A stretch of DNA of 64,000 bases from Pithys albifrons albifrons. Its lineage: Eukaryota; Chordata; Aves; Passeriformes; Thamnophilidae. The position numbers were made by a program, and so were the translations under genes. Shown piece by piece: positions 60,601 through 64,000 of this stretch. Each line of letters starts with the position of its first letter. The stretch's first letter is position 1. The notes beneath the pieces were generated by a model. That model saw only the letters and a list, made by a program, of their open reading frames with translations. It was not told the origin of the DNA and did no database searches. The stretch spans positions 8,267,001-8,331,000 of the forward strand of contig NC_092471.1 in the NCBI RefSeq assembly GCF_047495875.1. The letters are read 5' to 3'.

Positions 60601-62935
60601 CGCCACCTGTGTCTGGGCAGCGGCTGGTGCTGCGCTGCTGCCCTGACCTTCCCCAGGTTTAGCACACTGGTGTGCATGCATCTTTCAGTAGAAATAGGAA
60701 ACTTCAGATGTGCTGTGGTTTCCTTTCCATTGGGCAGACTATAATGAATCCAGGCTGTAGCTTGTCTGTTAAAACAATTTCACTTTCTTCCATTAGTAAT
60801 TCTGGGCTGGCCGCCGAAGGGTTTCATTTGGGATAGCTTCTATTTGGACAGCCTCTTCAGCTGTTGAATAACATCTTAAATTTTGTTAGAGAGGGATTTT
60901 AGACCACCTTCTGCCTGAGGTCTGAGCCTGTTACAGAACATCCAGCAAGGCACCATATGGTGGGCCTGAAGTGATGCTGGAAATAATTTTGGAACTTGGT
61001 GGTACTGCAGAGGTGATTTTTTTTTAAATTCTTCTTTGTACATTGCATTGTGATGCCAGAATGGGAACAGAGACAGCAGGAAGAGAAGCGGCTGCCCTGT
61101 GGGATAGGGATCTTAGGCTTTTTGGCATGTTAAGAACAGTTCCATTTTCTACCACATAATCAATCACTAGTTGATTACTTGACTCTGCTACCAAGCCAAA
61201 ACCACAGGCTAGCACATCAACCAGGCTTTAACACTCAAATCTGCCGGCCAAGAAGCCAAAATTTAAAATGAGAACATCTTTACTGCAAAACCAGTAACTT
61301 GGTGTGAGGTCTTGCAGTTCAACCAACACACCTGACTTGCTTATCAATCTCAGTCCCAAGTATCTGGGACATAGATGCCCTTTTAATCTATGAAGTAATT
61401 CAGTGATTAATTTTTTCCCAGGATGCTGTGGAAGAGTAACTCTTACAGGTGGATGTTTTGGATGTTGTTGAGTTGGAAGAACTTAGGTCCTGAGTACCAA
61501 AGGTTTTGAGTGACTTAAGTGGCCTTCACTCTAGATTATGTGCTGTTTGTCTGAGCCCAGTGCAGATGTTGAGAGCCACTGGTGTGCAGTTCCTCCTGAT
61601 GGGTACCATCTTTCCTGGTGCCATGCTCCTGAGTTGTGGGAGCTCACATGTGAATGTGCATTTCAGATTGCTCTTTGTATGGCAGATCTGCTAATTTCTT
61701 TAATTTTTTTTTCAGTGAGCAGAGGTAAATCTTTGAACTAGGCACACCTGGAGGACTGGGAAGATGCTGATGGCAGGGGTGAATGAAACACTCAAAATGG
61801 GCAGATGTTGACCCAGGCTGGAGTAAGTTCCTCATATCTGCCCTGCAGCCAGATTTGATACTTTCAGGCTGAGACTGAGATCTTTGAGCTGAGCAAGTGT
61901 GGCTGGACCAGACAGCCAGGGCTAACCCCTCAGTCGCATTTCAATCAGTGTTTTTAAGTTATGGTTTCCTTTTTTCAAGCAAACCAATACAAATGCAAGG
62001 CTGAGGGTTAACTCCTATAACTAGATTGTGCGCTTAAAATGGTGATTAGAAAATCCCTTCTTGACTGATTTTCCTCAGTGAGGCAGGGAAAAGATGCATA
62101 TTGTGGAGTTGGATTCAGTAATAAAAGTACTGTAATAGAAGAAGCTGTGATTTATCTAGAGGGGAAATATTTTGCTCATGACATCTCAGGCTGGACTGAT
62201 AATAAAGCTTCCCTTTGTAAGATTATATTATTCTGGAATAAAATTCTAAAATCGAGGGCCAGACAGCAGCCTGTTGGTATCATTAATCATTGCCCCAAAC
62301 CACTTTATTTCATCAGCACTATTGTAAACACTGACATTTCATGAAGTTGTTTAATGTATTTATTAATCCACTGACATTGATGCTCTTCTTTAGTTTGAGA
62401 CATAGTGACTAGGATGTAGGAGGGAGTACAGATTTGCTCTGGTTACTCTGGATGTTTGCCATTAAGCATTTGAGTTTCACTTTCTTGCTAAATGATAAAA
62501 GCAATTTTAGAATCCCATGTTCCCACATGGCTCTGGAAAATGAGGAAGGTATGAGTGCTGTTGTGGACATGCTGCTTGCTGGAATATTACTGTGAAACAA
62601 AACTCAAAAACCACACTGACACCTCACTAAAAGTAAATTGCTAAAAAAACAAAACCCAAGAACAAACCAAAAAACCCCCACAAACAGAAAACCCCACTAA
62701 AACTCCAAAACTGGACTTTAGAGCAGTCTTGATTGTTTTCTTATATTCTTGAAAGTATCTCCCTTTAAGCATAAATACTGACCCCAGTGGCTGTGGTGTG
62801 AGATTCCTTCTTGAACAAAACCAAATATTGAGGCTGTTGTAGCTCTTCCATCCTGCAGCCTGGGCAGCCTGCAGGGTGAGAGGGTGTTTGGGCAGCAGAA
62901 ACTGTTGCTTGAGTGGAATTTAACTCTGTGGCCTT
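57700..62935 (+). other. PLS3: PLS3 intron 2, no recognised exon
   Basis: It starts with GTAAGTC. I looked for the second half of EF-hand 1 (expected to encode a D-x-N-x-NG-type loop) and did not find it, so the intron exceeds 6.3 kb. A C/A-rich low-complexity block is listed separately; nothing else was identified. Confidence 0.6.
62642..62711. repeat. A/C-rich low-complexity block
   Basis: About 70 bases almost free of G and T, made of AAAAC, ACCCC and AAACC-type runs. It is possibly degenerated simple sequence next to the CR1 insertion. Confidence 0.7.
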
Positions 62936-63652
62936 AAGGAGAGCCTGCTAATGGATTCCTCTAGGTCTGTGGGGCCTGATGGGATTCATCTGAGTGCTCA
63001 AAGAGCTGTCTGATGTTATCATGAGACATCTCTCAATGTTTTTTCAATGGTCTTGGGAATTTGGAGAGGTCTCTGTCAACTGGAAGTTGGCAAGTATTGC
63101 CCCAATTTTTGAGAATAGCAAGATGGATTACCCTGGTAACCTACAGGCCTGTCAGACTCACTTCACTCCCTCATAAAATTATGGAGAAGATTACTCTGGG
63201 ATCTATTGAAAAACATCTGAACAACAGTGCAGTCCTTGCTCACAGCCAGCATGTTTCCATGAGCAGCTGAGGTCACCTGGTTTGTTCAGCCTAGAGAAAA
63301 AGAGATGGAAGGGAGACCTCATAGCTGTCTACAGCTTCCTCATGAGAGGCAATTCAGGGACAGGCACTGATCTCCTGGTGAGCAGGGACAGGACCTGAGG
63401 GAATGGCATGAAGCTGTGTTGGGGGAGGTTTAGGCTGGACATTAGGAAAGGGCTCTTCTCCCAAAGGGTGATTTGGTAGTGCAACAGATTTCCCAGGGAA
63501 GTGGTCATGGCATCAAGACTTCCATAGTTCAACTGTTTGAACAATGCTCTCAGGCACACGGAGAGATTCTTGGGGTTGTCCTGTGCAAAGCTGGACTTGG
63601 ACTCAATGATCCTTACAAGTCCTTCCAACTGAAAATATTCTATGATTCTGTG
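62936..63652 (+). mobile_element. CR1 LINE, internally deleted copy
   Basis: The copy has two parts. The left part (about 62936-63262) encodes a decayed CR1 reverse transcriptase stretch. The right part (about 63263-63652) is the CR1 3' end, with TTCAGCCTAGAGAAAAAGAG, GGGAGACCTCATAGCTGTCT, GAGGTTTAGGCTGGACATTAG, GACTTGGACTCAATGATCC and CCTTCCAACTG. It finishes in ATTCTATG and ATTCTGTG, the tandem terminal octamer of CR1. The sequence that normally lies between the two parts is missing. Orientation is the same as PLS3. CR1 copies are usually truncated only at the 5' end, so the internal gap is a later or reverse-transcription-linked deletion. Confidence 0.9.
62971..63262 (+). pseudogene. CR1 reverse transcriptase remnant
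   Basis: Conserved CR1 RT pieces are readable in three different frames: GPDGIH in the first, VLKELSDVI and SVNWKLASIAPIFE in the second, and YRPVRLTSLPHKIMEKI in the third. At least two frameshifts therefore separate them. These come from the N-terminal part of the RT domain, before the catalytic palm motif, which is not present. The remnant cannot make a working enzyme. Confidence 0.88.
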
Positions 63653-64000
63653 AAATAGCATAAAAACCCTCCTGTGTGGGATATGGGCAGAGTGGTGGCT
63701 GGGTGAAGGCAAGCAGGGCTGGGTGCCTTGCAGCACAGTGGTTTTGGCAGTTGGTGGTGGTGCACTTGGCAGTGCACCCTCACAGTCCCAGGAGCTCTGG
63801 AGGTGATGGGGTGGACAAGATAACACAGCTACTTAAATGGAGAAAAAGCTCTCATTTAGCCTTAAAGGGCTCAGCTGATGTCTTCAATACAGGCACTGTG
63901 TTGACTTTGCAGAGCCTGTGGTTCAATGAGGATTGTAGGAGACTGCCACTCTTCAGCTTCTCAGCTCATACAGGTTTTCCCCAGCAGCAGCAGTAATCCA
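63653..64000. other. Intronic sequence with no recognised feature
   Basis: Nothing identifiable was seen. The sequence ends in a short CAGCAG run at the window edge. Confidence 0.5.

Noticed and set aside
57700..62935. Search for the next PLS3 exon (EF-hand loop) in the last 6 kb
   Set aside because: No frame shows the expected D-x-N-x-NG loop or LFKEA-type helix with splice sites, so the exon lies beyond the window.
63329..63826. 165-codon minus-strand ORF
   Set aside because: It is antisense to the CR1 3' end, so it is a shadow of repeat sequence.
1..64000. Search for CRISPR arrays, operons, phage or plasmid functions
   Set aside because: No regularly spaced repeats, no ribosome-binding-site-led gene strings and no prokaryotic genes. 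The window is vertebrate DNA.

Overview
The window reads as vertebrate, most probably bird, nuclear DNA. Evidence: two CR1 LINE copies ending in the 8-base ATTCTATG-type 3' repeat, a solo LTR resembling an avian endogenous retrovirus family, no Alu/B1/L1-like sequence that I could see, short coding pieces bounded by GT/AG splice sites, and two CpG islands. No operon-like, CRISPR or phage structure is present. Nearly all open reading frames of 60-200 codons appear to be chance ORFs.

The one gene I can name with confidence is PLS3 (plastin-3/T-plastin, an actin-bundling protein), on the + strand. The window holds its 5' part: a CpG-island promoter with a non-coding first exon ending at 28504, a second CpG-island promoter with an alternative first exon ending at 46748, and the shared second exon (57613-57699). 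That second exon carries 20 bases of 5'UTR, the start codon at 57633 and the first 22 codons plus one base. The rest of PLS3 lies beyond 64000. The reading is that either promoter can splice to the same start-codon exon, across about 29.1 kb or 10.9 kb of intron.

Layout. 1-3.8 kb: possible 3' end of an unidentified + strand gene (candidate exon 2855-3000 and poly(A) signals). 3.8-28 kb: gene-poor, with a solo ERV LTR (17.8-18.7 kb), a poly(T)-led candidate exon (20.4 kb), a minus-strand CR1 3' end (22.9 kb) and a possible minus-strand terminal exon encoding a membrane segment (27.6-27.8 kb). 28.2-29.1 kb: CpG island/promoter 1. 28.5-57.6 kb: PLS3 5' introns, with a possible optional exon at 37.46 kb, CpG island/promoter 2 at 46.5-46.8 kb and a truncated U2 snRNA pseudogene at 47.65 kb. 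57.6 kb: PLS3 start-codon exon. 57.7-64 kb: PLS3 intron 2, with a degraded CR1 at 62.9-63.65 kb that joins a reverse transcriptase fragment to the CR1 3' end.

I found no convincing new multi-gene system. The points most worth checking are the paired PLS3 promoters, the out-of-frame ATG five bases before the PLS3 start, the unidentified exons at 2.9 kb and 27.7 kb, the cryptic-looking exon at 37.5 kb and the U2 fragment. All identifications come from reading the sequence and from remembered family sequences; no database search was run.
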